Origin: Caenispirillum bisanense
GTDB lineage: Bacteria; Pseudomonadota; Alphaproteobacteria; Rhodospirillales; Rhodospirillaceae
Assembly: GCF_900230255.1 (NCBI RefSeq)
Contig: NZ_OCNJ01000004.1
Span: 248,001 to 312,000, forward strand
Direction of reading: 5' to 3'
Length of the DNA: 64,000 bases
Program-made: the position numbers and the translations under genes
Shown here: positions 18,502 through 26,819 of the stretch, piece after piece
How positions within the stretch are numbered: position 1 is the stretch's first letter
Layout of the letters: the number at the start of each line of letters is the position of its first letter
The notes under the pieces: model-generated
What the model saw: the letters and a program-made list of their open reading frames with translations, nothing else
Told to the model about the DNA's origin: nothing
Databases searched by the model: none

Positions 18502-18753
18502 ATGCGCTCGTCTCCGTTCATGATCCTCGCCACGGCGCTCGCCTGCGCCCTGCTCATCGGCGGCGAGGCCACCGCCTTCGCGTGGTTCCTCGACCTGATG
18601 ATCACGGGCTACCTGCACCTGTCGGCCGAGACCGCGCGTCTGCTCGGCCTGGTCGGCGTCGCGGTCGGCGTCGTGGTGTTCGGCTGGACCGCCGTGCGCG
18701 TCTACCGCGCCGAGCAGGCCCTGGCGGCGGAAGCCGCCGGCGCCAAGGGCTGA
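18502..18753 (+). CDS. Small two-helix membrane protein
   Basis: An 83-residue protein with two hydrophobic helices (about 6-25 and 43-63) joined by a short loop and ending in an Ala-rich charged tail. I do not recognise it. Start ATG 18502 has TTGGAG upstream. It follows the CaCA exchanger on the same strand and could be an accessory to it; this is only positional. Confidence 0.6.
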   Translation: MRSSPFMILATALACALLIGGEATAFAWFLDLMITGYLHLSAETARLLGLVGVAVGVVVFGWTAVRVYRAEQALAAEAAGAKG

Positions 18754-18819
18754 CGCCGCGATCCCGGCGGGGGTAGTCTCCGTTCCTGCCCGAGACAGGC
18801 AGCACGAAGGAGCATCCCC

Positions 18820-19581
18820 ATGGCGACCCCCGCCCCCAAGGCCATCGTCACCGGCGGCGCCCAAGGCATCGGCCGCGCCATCGTCGAGCGCCTACTCGAC
18901 GACGGACGGCACGTGTTCATGCTGGATGCCGACACCGCCGCCCTGGACACCGCCGCCGGCCGCCTGGCCGGTCGCGGCAGGCTGACGGCCGTCGCCTGCG
19001 ACGTCGCCGACGAAGCCGCCGTCGCGGCGGCGGTGGCGACGGTCGCCCAGACCGACGGGCCGCTCACGGCGCTGGTCGCCAATGCCGGCATCATGGTGCG
19101 CAAGCGGGTGACGGAGCTGTCGCTGGCCGAATGGCGGCGGGTGCTCGACGTCAACCTCACCTCCGCCTTCCTGCTGGCGCGGGCCTGCGCGCCGCTCATG
19201 CAGCGGGACGGTGGCGCCATGGTGACCATCGCCTCCACCCGCGCCCACATGAGCGAGCCGCACACGGAGAGCTACAGCGCTTCCAAGGGCGGGCTGCTGG
19301 CGCTGACCCATGCGCTGGCCGTCAGCCTGGGGCCGCGGGTGCGGGTGAACTGCGTCTCGCCGGACTGGATCGACGTTTCCGCCTGGCGCGCCGATCCCGA
19401 CGCGGTGCCCGATGCCCTGAGCGCGGAAGACCACGCCCAGCACCCCGCCGGCCGCGTCGGCCGGCCGGAGGACGTGGCGGACATGGTCGCCTGGCTGCTG
19501 TCGGAGCAGAGCGGCTTCGTCACCGGCGCCGAGTTCGTCATCGACGGCGGCATGACCCGCAAGATGATCTACGCCGAGTAG
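18820..19581 (+). CDS. Short-chain dehydrogenase/reductase
   Basis: A 253-residue classical SDR oxidoreductase using NAD(P). The nucleotide-binding TGGAQGIG is at 11-18, NAG in VANAGIM, and the catalytic Ser-Tyr-Lys set is Ser in IASTRAH, Tyr152 and Lys156 (YSASKGG). The C-terminus GAEFVIDGGMTRKM is typical. An acidic residue (MLDAD) after the second strand suggests NAD rather than NADP. Substrate unknown. ATG 18820 has AAGGAG upstream; the gene converges on the radical SAM gene with a 10-base gap. Confidence 0.9.
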   Translation: MATPAPKAIVTGGAQGIGRAIVERLLDDGRHVFMLDADTAALDTAAGRLAGRGRLTAVACDVADEAAVAAAVATVAQTDGPLTALVANAGIMVRKRVTELSLAEWRRVLDVNLTSAFLLARACAPLMQRDGGAMVTIASTRAHMSEPHTESYSASKGGLLALTHALAVSLGPRVRVNCVSPDWIDVSAWRADPDAVPDALSAEDHAQHPAGRVGRPEDVADMVAWLLSEQSGFVTGAEFVIDGGMTRKMIYAE

Positions 19582-19591
19582 ACCGCCCCCC

Positions 19592-20533
19592 TCACCCGCT
19601 GCAGGACGCGCCGCCGAGCACGCAGAACTTGGCGCAGTGCGGGTGGTTGAGCGATACGTCGGCGGCGCCCTCGGCCAGCGTCTCGCCCAGCTCGAAGCGC
19701 CGATCGTAGGCCAGCAGGGTGCAGGCGAGCACCGCCGGGCGCGCCGCGCCCTTGCGCTTCACCACCATGCGGGCGGAGGCGCACATGACCGACTCCGGGC
19801 TCTTGTTCAGGATGCCCCAGCAGGCGGTGGTGATTTCCGGCACGTCGGCGTGCTCGTCCATTTCGGGGAACAGCACCAGCCGGTGGGGGTCGGCGGCGTC
19901 GAGCGGAAGGCCCTCGCGCACGAACAGGGCGGCATAGCCGGCGCGCTCGTCCGCCATGGCCTCGCCCCAGCGGGTGCGGCCGGCGACGGCGGTGGAGAAG
20001 CCCTCCGCACACAGCCAGCGCAGCCCCTCCAGCGCCAGCGCGAAGGACCCCGGCCCGCGCTCGGCGTCGTGGTGGTCGGCCGTGTAGTGGTCGAGGGAGA
20101 CGCGGATCTCCAGCCGGTCGCCGAAGCGCGCGCGCAGGCGCAGCAGGTCGGCGCGGCGGTGGGTGAGCGGCTTCATGGCGTTGGTCAGCACCAGCACCCG
20201 GAAACCGCGCTCCAGCGCCGCCGTCAGCAGCGCCCCGATCTCCGGGTTCATGAAGGGCTCGCCGCCGGTGAAGCCGATCTCGGCGGTGCCGAGGGCCGCC
20301 GCCTCGTCCAGATAGGGCTCCGTCTCGGCCAGGGTGATGTAGGCCAGCCGGTCGTTCTTCGGGCTCGACTCGATGTAGCAGTGGGTGCAGGCGATGTTGC
20401 ACAAGGTGCCGGTGTTGATCCACAGGGTCTCCAGCCGGCGCAGGCGAACATGCGCCCGCGCCTCGCCCTTGGCGGTGACGGCGGGATCGTCGAACTTGCG
20501 GCGGGGAATGGCCTGGCGGCCGTCGTCGGGCAA
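19592..20533 (-). CDS. Radical SAM protein of unknown substrate
   Basis: A 313-residue radical S-adenosylmethionine enzyme. The cluster-binding motif CNIACTHC (Cys45, Cys49, Cys52) is followed by GFTGGEPFMNPEI, the SAM-binding GGE-like motif, and RVSLDHYTADHHD in the core barrel. The C-terminus is cysteine-rich (CAKFCVLGGASCSG), suggesting an auxiliary iron-sulfur cluster. The frame is open to 20722, but a TTG at 20533 has a perfect AGGAG eight bases upstream, and longer forms would cross the divergent gene's control region, so I start there. The partner gene 20691 onward is divergent. Substrate cannot be named. Confidence 0.78.
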   Translation of the reverse strand: MPDDGRQAIPRRKFDDPAVTAKGEARAHVRLRRLETLWINTGTLCNIACTHCYIESSPKNDRLAYITLAETEPYLDEAAALGTAEIGFTGGEPFMNPEIGALLTAALERGFRVLVLTNAMKPLTHRRADLLRLRARFGDRLEIRVSLDHYTADHHDAERGPGSFALALEGLRWLCAEGFSTAVAGRTRWGEAMADERAGYAALFVREGLPLDAADPHRLVLFPEMDEHADVPEITTACWGILNKSPESVMCASARMVVKRKGAARPAVLACTLLAYDRRFELGETLAEGAADVSLNHPHCAKFCVLGGASCSG

Positions 20534-20690
20534 GGGGTGTCTCCTCGGCAGCGGCACGACATCGGTCTCTATCTCTACGACGACGATGGTGTCGCAGATG
20601 ACCACGGACAAGTCACGAGCCCGTGTCCCCTTGGCGGCGGGGGTGCGGCGGTCTACCGTCGAACTCCATGCAGCGGGGGAGGAACGGGCG

Positions 20691-21272
20691 ATGCGTCTGG
20701 TGGGGGCGGCGGTTGTCGGCATGGCGGCCCTGGCGGCGGTGGGATCGGCGGCGGAAGCCGGCGAGGGGCGCGGCTGGGTGACGGACGGCGCGGCGGCAGT
20801 CTACCTGGCCGGCGCCGGTGCCGCCGTGGTCTGCAGCGAAGGACGCCTGCTCCCCCTCGTGCCGTGGCGCACGGCGGCGGACGGCACGGTGTGGCTGGAC
20901 CTGCCCGAAGGCCCGCGCCCCCTGCCCGCTCCGCTCGCGCCGGCCGGTGATCTCACCGCCGCCCTGGAACCCGGCCCCTGCCCCGGCGTCACCATGGCCG
21001 TGCGCACGGCGCAGGAGCGCGCCACCGCCGTCGGCCACGGCGCCGATCCGACCCTCCTCGACGCCCTGCGCCGCCGCGCCGCCCCGATCCGCTGGACCGA
21101 CGGACTCGCCGCCGCCTGGGCGGATCCAGTCACCCTGGAGGGCGGCTGGGTGGCGGCCGGCGAGACCTTCGCAGGCCATGTGGAGTGGGATTACGACGCC
21201 GCGCTGATCTGCATCGTCGGCCATGGCGTCGACCTGTGCAGCGCGACGGACACGGTGGCCGCCGGGCGCTGA
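20691..21272 (+). CDS. Secreted protein of unknown function
   Basis: A 193-residue protein with a signal peptide (MRLVGAAVVGMAALAAVGSA, probable cut near AEAGEG). The mature part contains three or four cysteines (VVCSEG, GPCPG, ALICIVG, DLCSA) and Trp-containing beta-like stretches; no family recognised. ATG 20691 has GGGGGAGGA upstream. It is divergent from the radical SAM gene, which might modify or depend on a partner encoded nearby; that is only speculation. Confidence 0.6.
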   Translation: MRLVGAAVVGMAALAAVGSAAEAGEGRGWVTDGAAAVYLAGAGAAVVCSEGRLLPLVPWRTAADGTVWLDLPEGPRPLPAPLAPAGDLTAALEPGPCPGVTMAVRTAQERATAVGHGADPTLLDALRRRAAPIRWTDGLAAAWADPVTLEGGWVAAGETFAGHVEWDYDAALICIVGHGVDLCSATDTVAAGR

Positions 21273-21276
21273 ACGC

Positions 21277-21310
21277 AAAACCGGCCCCGCGGCGGGGTCC
21301 ACGGGGCCGG
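21277..21310 (-). terminator. Terminator of nrdAB
   Basis: CCGGCCCCG (21281-21289) and CGGGGCCGG (21302-21310) form a 9-bp stem. On the minus strand it is followed by TTTT (21280-21277), ending the nrdAB transcript; the stem also lies just after the plus-strand gene stop and may serve both. Confidence 0.7.
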
Positions 21311-21405
21311 ATCTTGCATGCTCACTCGGTAAGATCGGTGTTCACGCGGGGTACGCACGGTATAACCGCCGTCGCGACCGATGGTTCCACGCGACGCAAA
21401 CGTTT

Positions 21406-22365
21406 TTATGCGAAGGCTTCGTCCCAGGTGCCCTGGGTGGCGGCTTTCGAATATTCCGTCGCGCGATTCTCGAAGAAGTTGGTGTGCTCCACCGCGTTCA
21501 ACATGGCGTCGAGCCACGGCAGCGGGTTCTTCTCGATGAGGTAGACCGGCTCCATGCCCAGCTGCGTCAGGCGGCGGTCGGCGATGTAGCGGATGTAGCG
21601 CTTCACGTCCTCGGCGGTCAGACCCTCCACGGCGCCCAGCTCGAAGGCCAGGTCGATGAAGGCGTCCTCGTGGTGGACGATGGTCTTGCAGGCTTCCGCC
21701 AGTTCCACCTCGATCTTGGCGCGGTCGACCTCGGGGTTTTCCTGCAGGAAGGTCTTGTAGAGGCGGATGATGGAGTTGCAGTGCAGCGTCTCGTCGCGCA
21801 CCGACCACGTCACGATCTGCCCCATGCCCTTCATCTTGTTGAAGCGCGGGAAGTTGAGCAGGATCGCGAAGGACGCGAACAGCTGCAGCCCTTCCGTGAA
21901 GGCACCGAACACCGCCAGCGTCTTGGCGATGTCTTCCTTGGTGTCGACGCCCCAGACCTGCATGTAATCGTACTTGTCCTTCATCGCCTTGTAGTCGAGG
22001 AAGGCCGAGTATTCCGTCGTCGGCATGCCGATGGTGTCGAGCAGGTGCGAATAGGCGGCGATGTGGATCGTCTCCATGTTGGAGAACGCCGCCAGCATCA
22101 TCTGCACTTCGGTGGGTTTGAACACGCGGGTGTAATGCCGCATGTAGCAGTTGTTCACCTCGATGTCCGACTGGGTGAAGAAGCGGAAGATCTGCGTCAT
22201 CAGGTGACGCTCGCTGTCCGACAGCTTGTGGTGCCAGTCCTTCACGTCGTCGGCCAGCGGCACTTCCTCCGGCAGCCAGTGGATCTGCTGCTGCAGAAGC
22301 CAGGCGTCGTAGCACCAGGGGTAGGCGAAGGGCTTGTAGACGGGCTTGGCGTCGAGAAGGGGCAT
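21406..22365 (-). CDS. nrdB: Ribonucleotide reductase class Ia, beta subunit
   Basis: The small subunit houses the diiron-tyrosyl radical used by NrdA to make deoxyribonucleotides. The 319-residue product has the ligand pattern Asp67 (TQSDIEVNN), Glu98 and His101 (METIHIAAYSHLL), with the radical Tyr105 four residues after the His, plus a second E...EDAFIDLAF helix ligand set. No N-terminal ATP-cone is present. It lies 70 bases downstream of nrdA on the same strand, forming an operon closed by the terminator at about 21.29 kb. Confidence 0.95.
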   Translation of the reverse strand: MPLLDAKPVYKPFAYPWCYDAWLLQQQIHWLPEEVPLADDVKDWHHKLSDSERHLMTQIFRFFTQSDIEVNNCYMRHYTRVFKPTEVQMMLAAFSNMETIHIAAYSHLLDTIGMPTTEYSAFLDYKAMKDKYDYMQVWGVDTKEDIAKTLAVFGAFTEGLQLFASFAILLNFPRFNKMKGMGQIVTWSVRDETLHCNSIIRLYKTFLQENPEVDRAKIEVELAEACKTIVHHEDAFIDLAFELGAVEGLTAEDVKRYIRYIADRRLTQLGMEPVYLIEKNPLPWLDAMLNAVEHTNFFENRATEYSKAATQGTWDEAFA

Positions 22366-22435
22366 CGGATGTACCTGTCGAATGAACTCGGGGCCGCCGG
22401 GCGGCTCGTATGACTGGGGTCTGGGGCGCGCCGCC

Positions 22436-24295
22436 TCACTGGCAGGCGAGGCATTCCTCGAAGTCGGTGGAGGTCGCAGCCGCCGCCGGGTCCAGGGTCG
22501 CGCCGGCCGGCAGGGCGGCGGAGGCCACCAGGTCCTTCAGCGAGTCGGGCACCGCCTTGTTGGCCACCACCTCGGCCCGCGCCATGGACTTGGAGCGGCA
22601 GTAGTAGAGGCTCTTCACGCCCTTCTTCCAGGCCTGGTAGTGCAGCTGGTGCAGCACCTTCTTGTGCACGTTGGCGGGCAGGAAGATGTTCACCGACTGG
22701 CTCTGGTCGATGAAGGGCGTGCGGTCGGCCGCCAGGTCCACCACCCAGCGCTGGTCCAGTTCGAAGGCGGTCTTGAACACGTCCTTCTCGTCCTGGGTCA
22801 GGAAGTCCAGGTGCTGCACCGAGCCCTCGTTGACGGTGACCGAGGTCCAGGTGTCCTCGTCGTCGCGGCCCTTCTCGGCCAGCAGGGCCTTGAGGTAGGG
22901 GTTGCGCACGTTGAACGAGCCCGACAGCGTCTTGTGGGTGTAGCTGTTGGCCGCGATGGGCTCGATGCCGGGGCTGGAGCCGCCGCAGATGATGGAGATG
23001 GACGCCGTCGGCGCGATGGCCGTCTTGTGGCTGAAGCGTTCCATGAAGCCGTAGTCGGCGGCGTCGGGGCACGGCCCGCGTTCCACCGCCAGCGCCTTGG
23101 AGGCGGCGTCGACGTAGGTCTTCAGGTGCTTGAAGATGGTGCGGTTCCACACCTTCGCCATCACCGACTCGAACGGAATGCGGTGCTTCTGCAGGAAGCT
23201 GTGGAAGCCCATGACGCCCAAGCCCACCGAACGCTCGCGCATGGCGGAATAGCGGGCTTTCGCCATGCTGTCCGGGGCGCGGTCGATGAAGTCCTGGATG
23301 ACGTTGTCGAGGAAGCGCATGACGTCCTCGATGAACTGCGGGTCGTCCTTCCACTCCTCCCACGTCTCGAGGTTCAGCGACGACAAGCAGCACACGGCGG
23401 TGCGGTCGCGGCCCATGTGGTCGCGGCCCGTCGGCAGGGTGATCTCGGCGCAGAGGTTGGAGGTCTTCACCCGCAGGCCGGCCAGCTTGTGGTGCTGCGG
23501 CTGGTGGCGGGCGACGGTGTCGTTGAAGATGATGTAGGGCTCGCCGGTCTCGACGCGCGCCAGCAGGATGCGGATCCACAGCGCGCGCGCCTTGATGGTG
23601 CGCATCACCGACCCGTCCTTGGGGCTGATGAGCGCCCAGTCGGCGTCCTCTTCCACCGCCCGCATGAAGGCATCCGACAGCAGCACGCCGTGGTGCAGGT
23701 TGGGCGCCTTGCGGTTGGGGTCGCCGCCGGTCGGGCGGCGGATCTCGACGAATTCCTCGATCTCCGGGTGGTCCACCGGCAGGTACACCGCCGCCGAGCC
23801 GCGGCGCAGCGAGCCCTGCGAGATGGCGAGCGTCAGGCTGTCCATGACGCGGATGAACGGCACCACGCCCGAGGTCTTGCCCACCGAGCCCACCGTCTCG
23901 CCGATGGAGCGCAGGTTGCCCCAGTAGCTGCCGATGCCGCCACCGCGCGCCGCCAGCCAGACGTTTTCCGTCCACAGGCCGACGATGCCGTCCAGGCTGT
24001 CGTCCGCCTCGTTCAGGAAGCACGAAATGGGCAGGCCGCGGTTGGTGCCGCCGTTGGACAGCACCGGCGTCGCCGGCATGAACCACAGGCGCGAGATGTA
24101 GTCGTACAGGCGCTGGGCGTGCGCGTCGTCGTCGCCATAGGCGCTGGCGACGCGGGCGAACAGGTCCTGGAAGCTCTCGCCGGGCAGCAGGTAGCGGTCT
24201 TCCAGCACGGCCTTGCCGAAGTCGGTCAGAAGGGCGTCGCGGCTGTGATCGACCTGCACCCGGGGCCCTTCCGTCACCTGCACCACGTTCAGCAC
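22436..24295 (-). CDS. nrdA: Ribonucleotide reductase class Ia, alpha subunit without ATP-cone
   Basis: The catalytic subunit of 619 residues. Active-site elements are visible: SCFL (first redox cysteine), SNLCAEITLP (Asn, thiyl-radical Cys, Glu), the second redox Cys in CCLSSLNL, the YY pair of the radical pathway (SLYYCRS), and the C-terminal shuttle cysteines in EECLACQ. It is about 140 residues shorter than E. coli NrdA because the N-terminal ATP-cone, the overall-activity switch, is absent. The start is GTG 24295, with GGAGG nine bases upstream; an overlapping ATG is in another frame and soon stops. Followed by nrdB. Confidence 0.95.
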   Translation of the reverse strand: MLNVVQVTEGPRVQVDHSRDALLTDFGKAVLEDRYLLPGESFQDLFARVASAYGDDDAHAQRLYDYISRLWFMPATPVLSNGGTNRGLPISCFLNEADDSLDGIVGLWTENVWLAARGGGIGSYWGNLRSIGETVGSVGKTSGVVPFIRVMDSLTLAISQGSLRRGSAAVYLPVDHPEIEEFVEIRRPTGGDPNRKAPNLHHGVLLSDAFMRAVEEDADWALISPKDGSVMRTIKARALWIRILLARVETGEPYIIFNDTVARHQPQHHKLAGLRVKTSNLCAEITLPTGRDHMGRDRTAVCCLSSLNLETWEEWKDDPQFIEDVMRFLDNVIQDFIDRAPDSMAKARYSAMRERSVGLGVMGFHSFLQKHRIPFESVMAKVWNRTIFKHLKTYVDAASKALAVERGPCPDAADYGFMERFSHKTAIAPTASISIICGGSSPGIEPIAANSYTHKTLSGSFNVRNPYLKALLAEKGRDDEDTWTSVTVNEGSVQHLDFLTQDEKDVFKTAFELDQRWVVDLAADRTPFIDQSQSVNIFLPANVHKKVLHQLHYQAWKKGVKSLYYCRSKSMARAEVVANKAVPDSLKDLVASAALPAGATLDPAAAATSTDFEECLACQ

Positions 24296-24439
24296 GGCGT
24301 CATTCCTCCAGCGTCTCGGTGAATAGGCAGCAACGGGGAGCGCAGAGGCACCCCGTCAAGCGGCCCACATATGGTATGAAAATGGGGGTCGCCGTCAATA
24401 TGTTGATGACGGGAGTCGGCGGCGACTACCTCTTCCGAC

Positions 24440-25279
24440 TTATTCCTCGACCATCACCGTGGTCAGGACGCGGCGCGCCAGGCCGGTCGCCTCGTCCATC
24501 GTCGGCTGGGCGCCGCAGGACGGGCAGCCGCCTTCGCAGGTCTCGGCGATGGAGGCCAGCAGGTCTTCCGAATAGGGCGGCTCGCCCACCTTCTCCGAAT
24601 GATCGCAGGCGAGGCAGCGGATGAGCGTCACCATGCGATGGCGCGGCCGGTGGGCGGAGAGCACCACGCCGCCGCCGCCGGCCGAACCGTCGGACAGCAC
24701 CGGGCGCGGCTTGCGCTCCTGCAGGCCGACGACGCGCTTGCTGGTCCAGGCGGCCATGGCGCGGGCGACGTGCAGGGCCGCGTCCACCTTGGCCGGCTTG
24801 GCGCCGTTGCGCTCGGCCATGAAGGCCCAGAATTCCACCACTTCCTGCGCCACCGAATCGGAGGCGACGATGGCGAACACCGGCTCTTCCGGGTGGGCGC
24901 TGCGCAGCACCGAGTGGGGGTGGTTGCGCTCGACGTGGGCGGTGCGCACCGTCGGCATCTCGCCGGCCGGAGTCGGCTGCGGCAGGCGCTTTTCCAGCCA
25001 CGCCTCCATGGCGCGGCGCTGGCGGTCGGCCCGTTCCAGCTTGTCGTCGGGGGTGCCGCGGTTGCGGGCGCAGAACTCCCAGTACTCGACGGTCATGGAG
25101 GCGACCAGGTCGCGGGCGCGCAGCACGAAGACCGGCTCGTCGGCGGCGGCCTTGTTGATGGTGCTGTCGGGCGCCGTCAGCTCGTCGCGGGCGGAGACGT
25201 AGCGGATGCGCGCCCGCAGCTCGCGGGCGGCGGCGTCGAGCGGGTCCTTGGCGCCGGCCGGAACCGTATCCGTCGTCAT
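24440..25279 (-). CDS. Protein with a duplicated helical domain and a C-terminal zinc ribbon
   Basis: I do not recognise this 279-residue protein. Two segments of 51 residues, 48-98 (EPVFVLRARDLVASMTVEYW...) and 132-182 (EPVFAIVASDSVAQEVVEFW...), align without gaps at roughly 23 identities, so the protein carries an internal duplication. The shared EPVF, VxxxxxVE(Y/F)W and ARAM-AW-KR features suggest a small helical bundle. The C-terminus holds CLAC (222, 225) and C248...CPSC (252, 255), a likely zinc site. ATG 25279 is chosen over the longer frame. It lies directly upstream of nrdA on the same strand with 144 bases between, so any role in nucleotide metabolism would be inference from position only. 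Confidence 0.7.
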   Translation of the reverse strand: MTTDTVPAGAKDPLDAAARELRARIRYVSARDELTAPDSTINKAAADEPVFVLRARDLVASMTVEYWEFCARNRGTPDDKLERADRQRRAMEAWLEKRLPQPTPAGEMPTVRTAHVERNHPHSVLRSAHPEEPVFAIVASDSVAQEVVEFWAFMAERNGAKPAKVDAALHVARAMAAWTSKRVVGLQERKPRPVLSDGSAGGGGVVLSAHRPRHRMVTLIRCLACDHSEKVGEPPYSEDLLASIAETCEGGCPSCGAQPTMDEATGLARRVLTTVMVEE

Positions 25280-25412
25280 GGGGGAAGGCCTCTTCTGCCA
25301 GGGGAGCGGGCGGCGGATATTGACGGCTGCCGCGCCCGCGCGCAACCCTGTGCAAACCCTGAGTTATGGGGATAACTTGTGGAAAACCTGCCGGCTCAAG
25401 GAGTTGCCCCAT

Positions 25413-25952
25413 ATGCTCAAAAAGCTGATGACGCTGGCCGCCGGCGCCGTCGCCGCCGCCGTGACGGCCTGCGGCGACGCGCCGCGCACCACGGTCCGCT
25501 ACCGCGACCCGGCGGGATCGTTCCAGTTCATGCAGTGGGCGGCCAGCCGCGGTCCGGTGCTCGCCACCCTCCACGGCACCGCCTTCGCCGGCGAGAGCCC
25601 GGAGCGCACGGCCGAAGTCGCGCTCGGCGCCATGGGCCGCGCCATCGCCGAGTACAAGACGCTGCGCTTCACCACCGACCCGGCACAAGCCGGCGACCGC
25701 CGCTACCACGTCACGCTCGCCTTCAACGCGCCGCGCCGCGTCTCCGGCCGCGCCCTGTGCCGCGGCGAGGTGCCGCCGGAGGAACCGGGCGAGCGGCTGA
25801 CGGTGCTGGCCGTGTTCTGCGAGGAGGACCGTGTGCTGACCGACGTCGCCGGCTCCGTCGGCGGCGACCCGGAGGACCTGACCCTCGACAGCGAGCGCTT
25901 CCGCCAGCTCATGGTGCAGGTGTCGCAGAGCCTGTTCCGCGACAAACCGTGA
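25413..25952 (+). CDS. Lipoprotein of unknown function
   Basis: A 179-residue precursor with a lipobox (AVTAC, Cys20) after a short signal; the mature part of about 160 residues includes two cysteines (ALCRGE and VFCEED) and reads as an alpha/beta domain (RYHVTLAFNAPR). The family is not recognised. AAGGAG lies upstream of ATG 25413. Its stop overlaps the GTG start of the Clp1-like kinase gene (GTGA, 25949-25952), so the two proteins are translationally coupled, an odd pairing of an envelope lipoprotein and a cytosolic RNA-end kinase. Confidence 0.7.
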   Translation: MLKKLMTLAAGAVAAAVTACGDAPRTTVRYRDPAGSFQFMQWAASRGPVLATLHGTAFAGESPERTAEVALGAMGRAIAEYKTLRFTTDPAQAGDRRYHVTLAFNAPRRVSGRALCRGEVPPEEPGERLTVLAVFCEEDRVLTDVAGSVGGDPEDLTLDSERFRQLMVQVSQSLFRDKP

Positions 25953-26800
25953 CCGCGCCGGGAAACGGAGACCTGGACGTCCCCGCCGCCTGGACCGCCG
26001 CCCTCGACGCCGTGGCGGCGGGCGTGCGGCGGGTGATGGTGGTCGGCGCCACCGATACCGGCAAGACCACCTTCTGCCGCTGGCTCGCCGCCGCGGCGTC
26101 GAGGGCGGCGGTGCTGGTCGACGCCGACCCCGGCCAGCCGGGCCTCGGCCCACCCGCCTGCGCGGCGCTCGGACGGCCGGGGGAGCCGGTGGAACGGCTG
26201 GTCTTCCTGGGCGTGCTGGAGCCCCTGCGCGCCCGCGCCGCCCTGCTCGCCGCCGCCGCCCGGCTGACGGACGCGGGCGCGAGGGGCGGGCGGCTGGTGG
26301 TGGTGAACACCTGCGGCTTCGTCCGCGGCCCCGGCCAGCGCCTGCAGACGGCGACGGCGCAGGCCGTGCGGCCCGACCTGGTGGTATGCCTGGAACGGAC
26401 GACGGAAGCGGCGGCGCTCGCCGAGGCCTTGGCCGCTCGCACGCCCGTCCTGCGCCTGCCGTCGAGCCCGGCCGTGCGCCGCAAGAGCCAGGCGCAGCGG
26501 CGCCGCCTGCGGGAAACGGCCTTGGCGGCGGCCTTCGCCGGTGCCGCGGAGACGCGGGTGCCAGCGGACCGCCTGCCGGTAGAGCGGCTGGTCGCGCTGG
26601 CCGAACCGCTGCCGCCGCGCCTGCTGTGTGCCCTCGCCGACGCCGCCGGCGACGACACTGCCCTGGCGCTGCTGCTGGGGGAGGACGCGGGCTCCCTGCG
26701 CCTGCTCACGGCCGGCGACCCGGCGGCGGCGGTGCGCTTGCGCACGGGGGCCCTGGTGGTGGCGGAGGACGGGGCGGCGACGGTGGTGCCGCCGCCCTGA
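25949..26800 (+). CDS. Clp1/Grc3-like polynucleotide 5'-hydroxyl kinase, bacterial form
   Basis: A 283-residue P-loop protein resembling the Clp1/NOL9/Grc3 kinases that phosphorylate RNA 5'-hydroxyl ends. The Walker A is GATDTGKTT (Gly33-Thr41), and VDADPGQPGLG (57-66) matches the family's DxDxGQ motif, followed by VNTCGFVRGPGQRL, the family's 'N-T-x-G' strand. The C-terminal third is less conserved. GTG 25949 overlaps the preceding lipoprotein stop. Such kinases are mainly eukaryotic and archaeal, with scattered bacterial members of unknown role. Other GTPase-like P-loop folds cannot be fully excluded without a search. Confidence 0.72.
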   Translation: MTAPGNGDLDVPAAWTAALDAVAAGVRRVMVVGATDTGKTTFCRWLAAAASRAAVLVDADPGQPGLGPPACAALGRPGEPVERLVFLGVLEPLRARAALLAAAARLTDAGARGGRLVVVNTCGFVRGPGQRLQTATAQAVRPDLVVCLERTTEAAALAEALAARTPVLRLPSSPAVRRKSQAQRRRLRETALAAAFAGAAETRVPADRLPVERLVALAEPLPPRLLCALADAAGDDTALALLLGEDAGSLRLLTAGDPAAAVRLRTGALVVAEDGAATVVPPP

Positions 26801-26819
26801 CGCCGGCGCGACGCCCGCC

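Noticed and set aside
24296-24439. NrdR boxes upstream of nrdA
   Set aside because: AT-rich patches and a CCGTCA/TGACGG inverted repeat (24392-24412) exist, but I could not find a pair of sites matching the NrdR consensus well enough to claim them.
25360-25386. DnaA-box-like TGTGGAAAA beside a GTTAT/ATAAC palindrome
   Set aside because: A single site with one mismatch in a gap between unrelated genes; too weak to suggest an origin.
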